Origin: JAFLDD01 sp049314715 | Lineage (GTDB): Bacteria; Pseudomonadota; Alphaproteobacteria; Rickettsiales; UBA3002 | Direction of reading: 5' to 3' | DNA: 7,377 bases | NCBI GenBank assembly: GCA_049314715.1 | Contig: JBMOEL010000092.1 | Location: forward strand, 1 to 7,377 | Part shown: piece after piece, positions 6,556 through 7,377 of the stretch | Layout: the number at the start of each line of letters is the position of its first letter | Numbering within the stretch: position 1 is the first letter of the stretch | Program-made: the position numbers and the translations under genes | Notes under the pieces: model-generated | What the model was told of the DNA's origin: nothing | The model's input: only the letters and a program-made list of their open reading frames with translations | The model's database searches: none

Positions 6556-7377
6556 ATGTGTGGATTTGTTGCAGTGATTGGTCCGGGTACAGCACTTCCT
6601 GAAGCGCTGCTGTCGCACATGCGCGACCAGCTTGCCCATCGCGGGCCGGATGGCGCAGAGAATTGGCAAGGTAACCATGTAAATGGCACGGTGGCGCTAG
6701 GGTTTAGGCGCCTTGCCATTATCGACACGCGCCATATTGCAGACCAGCCCATGGTTGCAGCAGACGGCCATCACGTCATCGTGATGAATGGTGAGATTTA
6801 TAATTATGTCGAGCTACGCGAAGAGTTGGAAGAGCTCGGCCTTACCTTCCAAACGCGTGGCGATACCGAAGTTCTGCTGCAAGCTTATAGGCAGTGGGGT
6901 GAGGCAATGATGCCAAAACTCAACGGCATGTTTGCGTTTGTGATTTGGGATGCACAAAAAGGTGAAGCATTTATTGGTCGTGATCGTTTCGGTGAAAAGC
7001 CACTCTATTATACGCGCCTGCCAGATGGCAAAGTAGCATTTGCTTCTGAAATGAAAGCGCTACTCGCACATCCAGATGTGCCGATTGCCTATGACAAAGA
7101 AGTCATGGGAAAAGTACTCGCAGGGCACATCATTTTTGGCAAAGAAGAAACGCTTTTCAAAGGTATTAAACAATTTCGTGCAGCACATACGATGCGTATA
7201 AGCGCCGATGGCGCGATGGATGCGCATCATCGTTATTGGAAGCCTGAGTATGATAAAGCATTAGGGCAAGAACGCCGCGATACATTAATTGCAAAACTGC
7301 GCGCCCATCTTGAGCGTTCAGTGATGATGCGCACACGTAGTGATGTACCGGTGACCGCCTGTTTATCTGGCGGTCTG
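6556..7377 (+). CDS. asnB: Glutamine-hydrolysing asparagine synthetase-type protein, 3' partial
   Basis: 274 residues are visible, open to the right edge. The start is fixed by MCGFVAV: Cys2 becomes the N-terminal nucleophile of the class II glutaminase domain after Met removal. Other glutaminase signatures are HRGPDG at 28-33, RRLAIID at 51-57, NGEIYNY at 78-84 and RGDTE at 101-105. DRFGEKPLYY at 143-152 and FASEMKALL at 162-170 lead to the synthetase domain, and the window ends within its pyrophosphate-binding motif (SGGL at 271-274, normally followed by Asp-Ser). It would use glutamine ammonia and ATP to amidate a carboxylate. Aspartate is the default substrate, but paralogues in glycan clusters can amidate uronic acids or serve other acceptors. 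The ATG follows the transporter stop by 3 bases with no clear Shine-Dalgarno, so translation may depend on coupling. Family is certain; substrate is open. Confidence 0.92.
   Translation, partial: MCGFVAVIGPGTALPEALLSHMRDQLAHRGPDGAENWQGNHVNGTVALGFRRLAIIDTRHIADQPMVAADGHHVIVMNGEIYNYVELREELEELGLTFQTRGDTEVLLQAYRQWGEAMMPKLNGMFAFVIWDAQKGEAFIGRDRFGEKPLYYTRLPDGKVAFASEMKALLAHPDVPIAYDKEVMGKVLAGHIIFGKEETLFKGIKQFRAAHTMRISADGAMDAHHRYWKPEYDKALGQERRDTLIAKLRAHLERSVMMRTRSDVPVTACLSGGL

Noticed and set aside
6537..6556. Possible promoter or terminator before the asparagine synthetase gene
   Set aside because: Only 3 bases separate the genes, and I see neither a stem-loop with a T run nor a convincing -35/-10 pair.

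Overview
The window is one uninterrupted plus-strand operon of six genes. The first is cut by the left edge and the last by the right edge. The DNA has moderate GC with many GCG/CGC-rich codons. A Wzt-type polysaccharide ABC exporter ATPase points to a Gram-negative bacterium, probably a proteobacterium; an alphaproteobacterium is a guess. I see no tRNA, rRNA, mobile element, CRISPR array or internal terminator, and no credible minus-strand gene. No gap between genes exceeds 3 bases.

Layout: (1) 2-964, a sugar-phosphate/phosphocholine-type nucleotidyltransferase lacking its N-terminus, with a helical C-terminal extension. (2) 961-1776, a formyltransferase-fold protein with a His where the catalytic Asn is expected. 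(3) 1773-4697, a 974-residue fusion of a nucleotidyltransferase-like domain to a PEP-synthase-like kinase (ATP-grasp, linker, C-terminal phosphohistidine domain). (4) 4697-5293, a short class I glutamine amidotransferase-type hydrolase. (5) 5290-6552, a Wzt-like ABC ATPase with a C-terminal extension. (6) 6556 to the edge, a glutamine-hydrolysing asparagine synthetase-type enzyme. Genes 1-5 are joined by ATGA, ATGA, TAATG and ATGA overlaps, which suggests translational coupling.

The main interpretation is that genes 1, 3 and 4 match the three-enzyme set that makes cytidine diphosphoramidate in Campylobacter jejuni for the O-methyl phosphoramidate on its capsule. There, Cj1418 (glutamine kinase) phosphorylates the amide nitrogen of glutamine, Cj1416 transfers CMP to give CDP-L-glutamine, and Cj1417 hydrolyses this to CDP-NH2 and glutamate. 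The present operon differs in four ways: the kinase is fused to a second nucleotidyltransferase-like domain, a formyltransferase-like gene lies inside the set, a surface-glycan exporter ATPase follows directly, and an asparagine synthetase-like amidotransferase follows that. The likely overall role is to make and export a surface polysaccharide carrying a phosphoramidate or related nitrogen-phosphorus modification. Family assignments come from reading motifs; the pathway assignment is inference from domain architecture and gene order. The CDP-NH2 kinase (Cj1415-like), phosphoramidate transferase and methyltransferase are not in the window.
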